Below, one piece after another: positions 19,666 through 27,154 of a DNA stretch of 64,000 bases (the first letter of the stretch is position 1; each line of letters opens with the position of its first letter). A model generated the notes under the pieces. It had not been told where the DNA came from. It worked only from the letters and a program-made list of their open reading frames with translations, and searched no databases. The stretch is from Cellulomonas sp. KH9 (lineage in GTDB: Bacteria > Actinomycetota > Actinomycetes > Actinomycetales > Cellulomonadaceae). The translations under genes and the position numbers were made by a program. The stretch lies in assembly GCF_900114185.1 (NCBI RefSeq), contig NZ_FOSE01000001.1, forward strand, positions 46,485 to 110,484, written 5' to 3'.

Positions 19666-20508
19666 TTGCTGCGAGCAGAGCAGGTCACCGACGCCGTCGC
19701 CTACCACGGGGAGGGTCCGTGCTGGTCACCCACGTGGGGCGGGCTGCGCTGGGTGGACATGCTGGCGGGCGACCTGCTGACCCTGCGGGACGACGGGTCC
19801 GTGGACCGGCTGCACGTGGGCGACGTCGCCGCGTTCGTCCGGCCGCGCAGCCGCGGCGGGTACGTCGTGGGGCTGGAGCGCGGCATCGCCCTGGCGGACG
19901 CGCCCGACGGCCTGCCCGTGCCGCAGCCCGAGCTGTGGTCGGACACCGGGGTGCGGCTCAACGAGGCCGGGTGCGACCCGTGGGGCGTGCTGTACGCCGG
20001 CTCGATGGCCTACGACGCGCGCCCCGGCGGCGCGACGCTGTACCGCATCACCCCCGCCGGTGACGTCGAGGTCGTGCTCGACGACGTGACGATCTCCAAC
20101 GGCATCGACTTCTCGCCCGACGGCACCCTGGCCTACTACGACGACACCGCCACGGGCCGGACCGACGTGTTCGACGTCGTCGACGGGCGCCTGACGAACC
20201 GCCGCCCGTTCGTCACCGGGACCGACGAGAGCCCCGACGGGCTCGTCGTCGACTCCGCGGGCAACGTGTGGGTGGCGCTCCACGGGGACGGTCGCGTGCG
20301 CTGCGTCTCCCCGGACGGACGCACGCTCGCCGAGGTGGAGCTGCCGGTGCGGCTGGTCACGGCGTGCACCCTGGGCGGACCCGACCTGCGCGACCTGTAC
20401 GTCACGACCTCGCGGGAGAACCTGGACGACCCGGAGCCGGAGGCCGGTGCGCTGTTCCGGGTGCGGGTCGACGTGCCCGGGCGGCCCGTGCTGCCGTTCG
20501 GCGGCTGA
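19666..20508 (+). CDS. SMP-30/gluconolactonase-family protein
   Basis: A 280-residue six-bladed propeller of the SMP-30/regucalcin/gluconolactonase family. Metal-site signatures are HGEGPCWSP near the N-terminus (Glu ligand), ISNGIDFSPDG (Asn ligand) and SPDGLVVDSAGNVWVAL (Asp ligand). It hydrolyses sugar lactones to aldonic acids and could serve an oxidative aldose route; substrate unknown. TTG 19666 is the start because GAGGAG lies 5 nt before it. Divergent from the GH10 lipoprotein, so the two may be co-regulated. Confidence 0.88.
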   Translation: MLRAEQVTDAVAYHGEGPCWSPTWGGLRWVDMLAGDLLTLRDDGSVDRLHVGDVAAFVRPRSRGGYVVGLERGIALADAPDGLPVPQPELWSDTGVRLNEAGCDPWGVLYAGSMAYDARPGGATLYRITPAGDVEVVLDDVTISNGIDFSPDGTLAYYDDTATGRTDVFDVVDGRLTNRRPFVTGTDESPDGLVVDSAGNVWVALHGDGRVRCVSPDGRTLAEVELPVRLVTACTLGGPDLRDLYVTTSRENLDDPEPEAGALFRVRVDVPGRPVLPFGG

Positions 20509-20542
20509 CCGCCCGCGGCGCGTGCGGCCGTCGGACGCGGCA

Positions 20543-20555
20543 GGTGAAGTTCACC
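20543..20555. promoter_or_regulatory. 13-bp palindrome upstream of the four-gene operon
   Basis: GGTGAA-G-TTCACC is a perfect inverted repeat 68 bp before the operon start. A 15-bp direct repeat GCCGTCGGACGCGGC flanks it (about 20527 and 20592). Together they mark a likely control region; the regulator is unknown. Confidence 0.45.
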
Positions 20556-20622
20556 CGGGATGGTGCGCGACCTGCGACGACGCGCACCCCTGCCGTCGGA
20601 CGCGGCTTGTAGGGTGCCCGGC

Positions 20623-22284
20623 GTGACCTCCCCGGCCCCGCTGACGAGCGCCGTGCGGCAGGCCGCCCTGCGGCTGGCCACCTGGTTCGTGACCGCCGCG
20701 TACCGCCTGTACCGGCTGCACCCGGCGCTGTGGCGGTTCACGGCCCGCAACTACCACCCGGCCATGGAGCGGTTCGCGCGGCTCAACGCGTGGATGATCT
20801 GCCAGCACGCGTACCTCGACGTCCCGGCGTACCGGCACCACGTCGAGGAGGGCGGCTTCCGGTTCCGGTGGTGGGACCTGACGACGTACCGCCCGACGTC
20901 CAAGCACGGGTACGTCGACCGGTACCCCGAGGACCAGCGGTGCTGGAACGGCCTCATCGAGACCGTCGGCACCGTGGTCGACGAGTCCAGCGGGTCATCG
21001 GGCACGCCGTACAACTGGATGCGCTCACGGCGGGAGCTGGCGACCGTCCACAAGAACGTCGCGGGGTACGTGACGTCGCTGTTCGGCACGCGCCGGCTGT
21101 TCGCGATCAACGCGTTCTCGATGGGCGCCTGGGCCACGGGCACCAACACGGGCATCGCGATGTCGCGCATCGCGATGGTGAAGAACACCGGCCCCGACAT
21201 CGACAAGATCGTCGACACCCTGCGGCACTTCGGCCCCGGCTACACGTACCTGGTGTGCGCGTACCCGCCGTTCCTCAAGCACCTGCGCGACCGGCTCGAC
21301 GCCGCGGGGTTCGACTGGGACGCGTACGACCTCAACGGGTTCGTCGGCGGGGAGGCGCTCACCGAGGGGCTGCGCGACTACCTCGAGGACCGCTTCGGTC
21401 GCGTGTACTCCGGGTACGGCGCGTCCGACCTGACCATCGGCATGGCGGGGGAGAGCGACCTGGCCGTGTGGGTGCGGCGCACGCTGGCCGCGGGCGGCCC
21501 GCTGCGCGACGCCGTGCTGGGCCCGGACGAGACCCGCACGCCCATGGTCTTCCAGTACAACCCGCTCGAGACGTACATGGAGACCACGCCCGACGGCCGC
21601 CTGCTCGTGACGCTCAACTCGGCGGACATCATGAGCCCCAAGCTGCGCTACGACATCGGGGACGAGGCGCGGATCGTCACCTTCGACCGGCTCAAGGCCG
21701 CGATCGCGGAGCTGCCCGAGCCGGCGCGCGACCGCCTGGCGTTCGGGTTCGAGCGCGCCCACGCGATCCAGCGCATGCGGCTGCCGTTCCTGCTGCTCTA
21801 CGGGCGCAAGGACTCGACGGTGTCGTACATGGGCGCGCACCTGTACCCGTTGGACGTCGAGAACGGCCTGTACCTCGACAACCCGCACGCCGCCGCGATC
21901 GAGTCGTTCAGGCTGGCGCTCGTCGACGTGGGGGACCACGAGCAGCGCCCGGCGATCCACCTGCAGCTGCGGGCGGACGCCGACCTGGACGACGCGGCCC
22001 GCGCGGACCTCGCGACGCGGGCGGCGGCGGGCGTGCTGGACCACCTCGCCTCGGTGTCCCGCGACGTGGCGCAGTCCCTCGAGGAGGACCCGACGGCCGC
22101 CGACCTGCGCGTCCACGTGCACGACCACGGCACCGGGCCCTTCGCCGGCGGGCAGACGACGATCAAGAACGTCTACCTGGTCGACCCGGGCGACCGGGAC
22201 GCCACGACCGCGCACCCGACGACCGCGCGCCCGACGACCGCGCACCCGACGGCGGCGCGCCCGACCGCCCCGGGCCGCGCCTGA
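20623..22284 (+). CDS. PaaK-like adenylate-forming enzyme
   Basis: A 553-residue member of the phenylacetate-CoA ligase/acyl-adenylate family. The ATP phosphate-binding loop is VDESSGSSGTPYNW (about residues 123-136), and GYGASDLTIGMAGESDLAVW and KLRYDIGDEARIV match the later adenylation motifs. The N-terminal 60 residues carry a hydrophobic, Arg-flanked helix that could contact the membrane. The last 25 residues are a five-residue repeat (TTAHP/TTARP). It should activate a carboxylic acid as acyl-AMP; the acid is unknown. GTG 20623 has AGGG 8 nt upstream. First gene of a four-gene operon with 1-4 bp overlaps. Confidence 0.8.
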   Translation: MTSPAPLTSAVRQAALRLATWFVTAAYRLYRLHPALWRFTARNYHPAMERFARLNAWMICQHAYLDVPAYRHHVEEGGFRFRWWDLTTYRPTSKHGYVDRYPEDQRCWNGLIETVGTVVDESSGSSGTPYNWMRSRRELATVHKNVAGYVTSLFGTRRLFAINAFSMGAWATGTNTGIAMSRIAMVKNTGPDIDKIVDTLRHFGPGYTYLVCAYPPFLKHLRDRLDAAGFDWDAYDLNGFVGGEALTEGLRDYLEDRFGRVYSGYGASDLTIGMAGESDLAVWVRRTLAAGGPLRDAVLGPDETRTPMVFQYNPLETYMETTPDGRLLVTLNSADIMSPKLRYDIGDEARIVTFDRLKAAIAELPEPARDRLAFGFERAHAIQRMRLPFLLLYGRKDSTVSYMGAHLYPLDVENGLYLDNPHAAAIESFRLALVDVGDHEQRPAIHLQLRADADLDDAARADLATRAAAGVLDHLASVSRDVAQSLEEDPTAADLRVHVHDHGTGPFAGGQTTIKNVYLVDPGDRDATTAHPTTARPTTAHPTAARPTAPGRA

Positions 22285-23096
22285 TGCGCTCGCGCGACTT
22301 CTCGCGGGCGCCGGTGCAGGCCCGTGCGGGGGCGCTGGCCGTCGTGGAGCGGCCCGGCGGGGACCGGGCGTGGGCACGGCGGGCGCGCCGCGCGGCCCGG
22401 GCGGCGGCCGGGCACGTGTGGACCGCCGGGGTGCGGGCCCGCGACGCCGACGGCCGACGCGTGCGCGGGCTGGTCGTCTGCTTCGCCACGCCCGCGCACG
22501 CCGACGCGTTCGCGGCCGGTGCGGACCCGGTGCGGGACCGTGCGCGGGTGTTCCGGGCCGACCCCGAGGGGTACACCAACGGTGTGTGGCGGGCCGAGGG
22601 CGACACCATGGCGCACATCGAGCGGTTCACGGCGCTGAGCAGCGAGACGTCGCGCGGGCGCACCCCGCCGGCCGTCGCGCCCGCGCCGCCACGGCGCGCC
22701 GCGCGCACGGCCGACGACCCCGCGGGCCGACGGGGCGGGCCACCGGGGCACGGGGACGCCGGTACGGCCCGTACCCCGGCCCGCGGCGGGGCGATGTTCC
22801 TCGGGGCGACCCGCTACCGCGGTCCGCACTCGTGGGCGGTGCTCTCGCGCGAGTGGTACCCCATGGTCGCGGCGATGCGCCGCATGCGCGGGCACGTGTG
22901 GCACCGGGTGTACTGGGAGCCGCCGTTCACCCTGGGGACGATCGCGTTCTTCACCGACCGCGACGCGCTGCTGCTCTTCGCCCGGCTGCCCGCGCACCGG
23001 CGGCTCATGACCTGGATCACCCGGGACCGCCGCCACGGCACCGGCGGGTACATCCGGGTGCATGTCGCCGCCGACGCCTCCGGGGGTGCCGCGTGA
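22284..23096 (+). CDS. Unknown protein with two copies of one domain
   Basis: A 270-residue protein of no family I can name. It has two similar halves: residues 43-103 (GHVWTAGVR, then VVCFATPAHADAFAA, then EGYTNGVW) and 203-260 (GHVWHRVYW, then TIAFFTDRDALLLFA, then GGYIRVHV). The strand-helix-strand order suggests a ferredoxin-like or dimeric alpha/beta-barrel fold made by internal duplication. An Arg/Pro-rich linker of about 50 residues joins them. Its ATG shares one base with the upstream stop (TGATG) and its end overlaps the next GTG by 4 bp, so it is co-translated with the ligase and acetyltransferase genes. Confidence 0.75.
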   Translation: MRSRDFSRAPVQARAGALAVVERPGGDRAWARRARRAARAAAGHVWTAGVRARDADGRRVRGLVVCFATPAHADAFAAGADPVRDRARVFRADPEGYTNGVWRAEGDTMAHIERFTALSSETSRGRTPPAVAPAPPRRAARTADDPAGRRGGPPGHGDAGTARTPARGGAMFLGATRYRGPHSWAVLSREWYPMVAAMRRMRGHVWHRVYWEPPFTLGTIAFFTDRDALLLFARLPAHRRLMTWITRDRRHGTGGYIRVHVAADASGGAA

Positions 23097-24241
23097 GCGA
23101 CCTGCGGGTGGAGCCGGTCGCGTCGCGCGCCGACCTGCGCGACTTCGTCGACCTGCCGCTGCGGCTGCACCCGCGCGAGCTCGCGGTGCCGCTGCTCGCC
23201 TCGACGGTGCGGGCGTGGTGGCGCGGCACGTCCCCGCACCCCGAGCCGGTCGAGCTGCTGCTGGTGCGCGACGGTGCGGGCCGGGCCGTCGGACGCACGA
23301 CCGTCCACACCGACGCGCGTCTCGACGCCCGCCTGGGCGCGCCGTCGCTGCTGTTCGGTGCCACCGAGTTCGCCGACGCGGCCGCAGCCGCCGCGCTCCT
23401 GCGCGCGCTCGAGGACCGCGCGGCCGGCCGCGCCCAGCTCTTCGGGCCCGTCTCGCTGCTGCCCAACCAGTCCGGCGGGGTGATCACCTCGGGGTTCGCG
23501 ACCCGCGGCTTCGTGGACTCCCCGTGGAACCCCGCGCACGTGCCGGCGACGTACGAGGCGCTCGGGTTCGAGCGCTGGGGCGAGGCGGACACGTGGGTGG
23601 TCGACGTGACCGCGGCGTCGCGCGACGGGCTGCCGTCGGAGGCGGAGTGGGCGGCGGCCGGGCTGCGCCTCGAGCGCGGGCGGCGCTCGCAGGTGGGGCG
23701 GCTGGTGCCCGAGGTGCTCACGGTGCTCAACCGGTCCTTCGCGGCGCTGCCGTACTACACGCCCATCACGGACGCGGAGATGGCGTTCGCGACCGACGGG
23801 CTGGGCCACCTGGTCGACGAGGACCTGCTGCTGCTGGCCCGCGACGTGACGACCGGGGCACTCGTCGCGTTCGTGCTGGTGGTGCCGGACATCACGGCGT
23901 TCCTGCAGCGCGTCGGCGGGCGTCTGGGCCCGCTGCAGCAGCTGCGGCTGCTGGCGACCCGGCGCCGGTACCGGCGCGACGCGGTCCTCGTCATCCAGGG
24001 CACCGAGCCCGACCGTCAGGGCCAGGGGGTGCTGACGCTGCTGTCCCGCACGCTGCAGGCGCACCTGGCCCGGGGCGGGTACGGGCGCCTGCGCTCGACG
24101 TTCGTCGGCCGCGACAACCCCGCCTCGGCCCGCCAGCTCCAACGGTTCGGCGGCCGCCCGCTGCACGGCGTGACGTTCTACCGCAGGCCGGTCGCCCCCG
24201 GCCCGACGACCGCCGCCCCGGCGGCGAAGGAGACCCGATGA
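23093..24241 (+). CDS. GNAT-like N-acyltransferase
   Basis: A 382-residue protein with an N-terminal domain of about 180 residues and a C-terminal GNAT-type acyltransferase domain. The acyl-CoA pyrophosphate loop resembles EPDRQGQGVLTLLSRTL (about 303-319). The segment LFGPVSLLPNQSGGVITSGF resembles the larger N-acyltransferases that act on amino acids or lipids rather than small antibiotic acetylases. GTG start overlaps the preceding stop (GTGA) and its stop overlaps the next ATG (ATGA). Together with the acyl-adenylating enzyme this suggests transfer of an activated acyl group. Substrates unknown. Confidence 0.78.
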   Translation: MSDLRVEPVASRADLRDFVDLPLRLHPRELAVPLLASTVRAWWRGTSPHPEPVELLLVRDGAGRAVGRTTVHTDARLDARLGAPSLLFGATEFADAAAAAALLRALEDRAAGRAQLFGPVSLLPNQSGGVITSGFATRGFVDSPWNPAHVPATYEALGFERWGEADTWVVDVTAASRDGLPSEAEWAAAGLRLERGRRSQVGRLVPEVLTVLNRSFAALPYYTPITDAEMAFATDGLGHLVDEDLLLLARDVTTGALVAFVLVVPDITAFLQRVGGRLGPLQQLRLLATRRRYRRDAVLVIQGTEPDRQGQGVLTLLSRTLQAHLARGGYGRLRSTFVGRDNPASARQLQRFGGRPLHGVTFYRRPVAPGPTTAAPAAKETR

Positions 24242-25419
24242 CCCCGACCCCCCGCGGTCGCACCCCCGACGGTGCCACCCCCGGTGCCACCCCCGAGGGC
24301 ACCGCCGCGACCGGCGCCACCCGGGTGCCGCCGGTCACCGACGACGACCTGCACCGTTGGGTGCGCGTCGCCGGGCGCGCGCCGTCCGCGCACAACACGC
24401 AGCCGTGGTCGCCGCGCGTCGTCGACGGCACCGTCGAGGTCGCGGTCGTCCCCGACCGCGTGCTCGCGGCGGGCGACCCGTCCTTCCGTGACCTGCTCCT
24501 CTCGCTCGGTGCGTGGGTCGAGTCCTTCGCGATCGCGGCGGCCGCCGACGGCCGGGGGGTGCGCGTGTCGCCGACCGACCGGCTCGACCGGCTCGCGGAC
24601 CTGCCGGTGCGTGGCCCGGCCGACCCCGGTGCGCCCGTCCTCGTGCTGCACCCGCAGGCGGCGCCGTACGCGACGCCCTTCACCCCGGCGGACGTCCGCG
24701 ACCGGCGCACGCACCGGGGGCACCTCGACCCGGCCCCCGACCTGCGGGCCGACGTCCCGACGCTGCCCGCCGGGCTCGCGCTGCTCCAGGTGGACGACGC
24801 GGCCATGCGGCACCTGGTGCGGCTCGGTGGCGCGTGGACGGCCTCGCGCCGTGCGGTCGCGGCCGAGCTCGTGCGCTGGCTGCGGCTGGCCCCCGCCCAC
24901 CCCCGCTACGCCCGGGACGGCATGACGGACCGCATGCTGCTGCTGCCGGCACCCCTGGCACGCCTCGCCGCACCGCTGACGCGCCGCCCGGCGCTGCACG
25001 ACGCCGCGCTCACCGTGGTGGGCGTCGCCGGGCGCGCGGTCGAGGCGGTCGGTCGCACCCGCCCGCTGCCCGCGCCGCCGGCGCCCGACGAGCCCCTGAC
25101 CGGTCCGCAGCACCTCGTGCTGGTGGCCCGCACGCCCGGCGTCCGCAGCGGCACCGAGGAGCTCGACGCGAGGCTCGGCCTGCCGCCCGCCGACGTGGTC
25201 GAGGCCGGGCGGGCGCTGCAGCGCACGTGGCTGCACGCGCACCGCGCGGGGCTGGCGGTGGCGCCGCACTCGGAGGTCGTCGACTCCCCGCACGCCGTGG
25301 CGGGGCTGCGCCGGCGCCTCGGCCTGCGCCGCACGCAGGTGGCGCTGGCGGTGTTCAGCGTGGGCCGGCCGACCGCGCCCGCGCCGGCCTCGCCGCGCCT
25401 GACGGACGCGCCCGCCTGA
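24238..25419 (+). CDS. Acg-type nitroreductase-family protein
   Basis: A 393-residue FMN-dependent nitroreductase-fold protein of the long Acg-like type. The FMN-binding N-terminus is RAPSAHNTQPWSPRV (about 48-62), and the second motif GRALQRTWLHAHRAGLAVAP is in the C-terminal half. Residues 1-35 are a low-complexity Pro/Thr/Gly extension. In Mycobacterium, Acg-type proteins are thought to sequester or use FMN; a redox step on the product of this operon is equally possible. Last gene of the overlapping four-gene unit; its stop lies inside a 17-bp tandem duplication. Confidence 0.83.
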   Translation: MTPTPRGRTPDGATPGATPEGTAATGATRVPPVTDDDLHRWVRVAGRAPSAHNTQPWSPRVVDGTVEVAVVPDRVLAAGDPSFRDLLLSLGAWVESFAIAAAADGRGVRVSPTDRLDRLADLPVRGPADPGAPVLVLHPQAAPYATPFTPADVRDRRTHRGHLDPAPDLRADVPTLPAGLALLQVDDAAMRHLVRLGGAWTASRRAVAAELVRWLRLAPAHPRYARDGMTDRMLLLPAPLARLAAPLTRRPALHDAALTVVGVAGRAVEAVGRTRPLPAPPAPDEPLTGPQHLVLVARTPGVRSGTEELDARLGLPPADVVEAGRALQRTWLHAHRAGLAVAPHSEVVDSPHAVAGLRRRLGLRRTQVALAVFSVGRPTAPAPASPRLTDAPA

Positions 25420-25431
25420 CGGACGCGCCCG
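25398..25431. repeat. 17-bp tandem duplication spanning a stop codon
   Basis: The unit CCTGACGGACGCGCCCG occurs twice in tandem (25398-25414 and 25415-25431) with 8 bp of a third copy. The TGA of the nitroreductase gene is in the second copy, so the first copy is translated and adds residues to the C-terminus. Confidence 0.9.
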
Positions 25432-25466
25432 CCTGACGGCGAGCGGCCGGTCGCCGGTGGGCGTCG

Positions 25467-26735
25467 TCAGGGCACCGGCGTCCGCGGGCGTCGGCCCCAC
25501 GCCGGCACCCGCTCGGGCCGCGGCCCGAGACCCACGAGGCGTGCCGTCAGTCCGCTGAGCGCGGGCACCCGGCGGAAGAGCCGTGGACCGCGGTCCGGTG
25601 CGACGCCCGGGTCCCCGGCGATCGCCGGCCCGATCGCGCGCGCGTGCATGACGCGCTGCACCCCCTGGACGACGGCGGTCGGCATCCGTCGGCGGGCCTG
25701 CACCCGCCCGACGAGGTGCGTGGGGAACGGCCCGCGGAACACCCCCGACCGCAGCGGTCCGGCCAGCAGCCGGGCCGCGGCGATGGCGTCCTGCACCGCG
25801 AGGTTGACGCCGACCCCGCCGATGGGGGACATGGCGTGCGCGGCGTCGCCGAGGCACAGCACCCCCGGGGCCGACCAGCGCCGCAGTCGCTCGAGGCGCA
25901 CGTCGAGGTGCTTGACGTCGTCCATCGAGGCGAGCCGGTGGACGTCGCCGGCGAGCTCCGGCACGAGCTCGGCGACCTCGGCGCGGAACGCCTCGATCCC
26001 CCGGGCACGCAGCGCCGCGTCGGTGCCCTTGGGGCCGAGGTACGCCATCTGCAGGTACCCCTCGCGCGGGATGGTCACGAGCGCGCGGCCGGGGTGGATC
26101 CGCGGCACGAGCGCGCCGCCGACGGGTCGGCTCGTCGGGACCTTGAACCACCAGACGTCGAACGGGACCGGGAACGCCCGGGCGGGCAGCCCGACCGCCC
26201 GGCGGACCACCGACCAGCGGCCGTCGCACGCCACGACGAGGTCGGCGTGCAGCGTCCCCTCGCCCTGCGGGGTGCGGTACCGCACGCCGGTGACGCGCTC
26301 GCCGGTGCGCACGACGTCCGTGACCTCGTGCTCGCGCAGCAGCGTGAACGTGGGCTCGGCGTCGCCGGCGTCCGCGACGAGGTCGAGCAGGTCCCACTGC
26401 GGGACCATCGCGATGTAGGGGTACGGCACGCGCAGGCGCGAGAAGTCGACGACCGGTACGGGGTCGCCGCCCGCGGGGTCCGGCAGCGTGATGCCCTCGA
26501 CGCGGGAGTGCGGCAGCGCGAGGAACCGGTCGATGAGGCCGAGGTCGTCCAGCGCCTGCATCGTCGAGGGGTGCACGGTGTCGCCGCGGAAGTCCCGCAG
26601 GAAGTCGGCGTGCTTCTCCAGGACCGTCACCTCGACCCCGGCGCGGGCCAGCAGCAGGCCGAGGACGAGCCCGGCGGGCCCGCCACCGACGATCGCGCAC
26701 GTCGTCCGTGCCGTGGTGGTGCCGTCCGACGTCAT
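25467..26735 (-). CDS. FAD-dependent aromatic-ring-type monooxygenase
   Basis: A 422-residue class A flavoprotein monooxygenase. The dinucleotide motif is IVGGGPAGLVLGLLLARAG (about 14-32), the DG motif is in ADLVVACDGRWSVVRRAVG, and the second FAD motif is LCLGDAAHAMSPIGGVGVN. It uses NAD(P)H and O2 to hydroxylate an unknown substrate, or may be a geranylgeranyl-reductase-like redox enzyme. ATG 26735 was preferred to an upstream in-frame start because AGGGGG stands 5 nt before it. It converges on the four-gene operon, leaving 47 bp between the stops. Confidence 0.87.
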   Translation of the reverse strand: MTSDGTTTARTTCAIVGGGPAGLVLGLLLARAGVEVTVLEKHADFLRDFRGDTVHPSTMQALDDLGLIDRFLALPHSRVEGITLPDPAGGDPVPVVDFSRLRVPYPYIAMVPQWDLLDLVADAGDAEPTFTLLREHEVTDVVRTGERVTGVRYRTPQGEGTLHADLVVACDGRWSVVRRAVGLPARAFPVPFDVWWFKVPTSRPVGGALVPRIHPGRALVTIPREGYLQMAYLGPKGTDAALRARGIEAFRAEVAELVPELAGDVHRLASMDDVKHLDVRLERLRRWSAPGVLCLGDAAHAMSPIGGVGVNLAVQDAIAAARLLAGPLRSGVFRGPFPTHLVGRVQARRRMPTAVVQGVQRVMHARAIGPAIAGDPGVAPDRGPRLFRRVPALSGLTARLVGLGPRPERVPAWGRRPRTPVP

Positions 26736-26860
26736 GGGGACCCCCTGTCCTCGCAGGGACATCCTGCCCGATCTGCCCGGTCTGTCCAGGGTCCCGTGCG
26801 TCGAGGTCCGGTCGCGCGCGGGAGCGCGTCCTCAGCGAGCCGCGGGCACAACCCTCACAG

Positions 26861-27154
26861 TCAGTCCACGAGGTCGGCGTACCGCGGGTGCTCGTCGACG
26901 TAGGCCCGGACGAACGGGCACTGCGGGACGACCCGGCGGCCCGCCGACCGTGCGTCGTCGAGCGCGTACGCGGCGAGGCGGGAGCCGAGGCCCTTCTCGC
27001 GGCGCGCGGGGTCGACGACGGTGTGCTCGAGGACGACGCGGTCGCCGTCGACCGCGTACCCGAGCTCGCCGGCCTCCTGCCCGTCGATGCGCAGGACGTA
27101 GCGGTGCCCGGCCTCGTCGTGCTCGACCACGGGCTCGTGCGTCTCCTGCGTCAT
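26861..27154 (-). CDS. YjdJ-type small GNAT acetyltransferase
   Basis: A 97-residue minimal GNAT domain of the YjdJ/Gcn5-related group: VVLEHTVVDPARREKGLGSR contains the acetyl-CoA loop (RREKGLG), and the end VVPQCPFVRAYVDEHPRY is the family signature. Function unknown, though these are linked to protein acetylation. GGTGGAG precedes the ATG. The start overlaps the GMC oxidase stop by ATGA, so it is the second gene of that operon. Confidence 0.9.
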   Translation of the reverse strand: MTQETHEPVVEHDEAGHRYVLRIDGQEAGELGYAVDGDRVVLEHTVVDPARREKGLGSRLAAYALDDARSAGRRVVPQCPFVRAYVDEHPRYADLVD

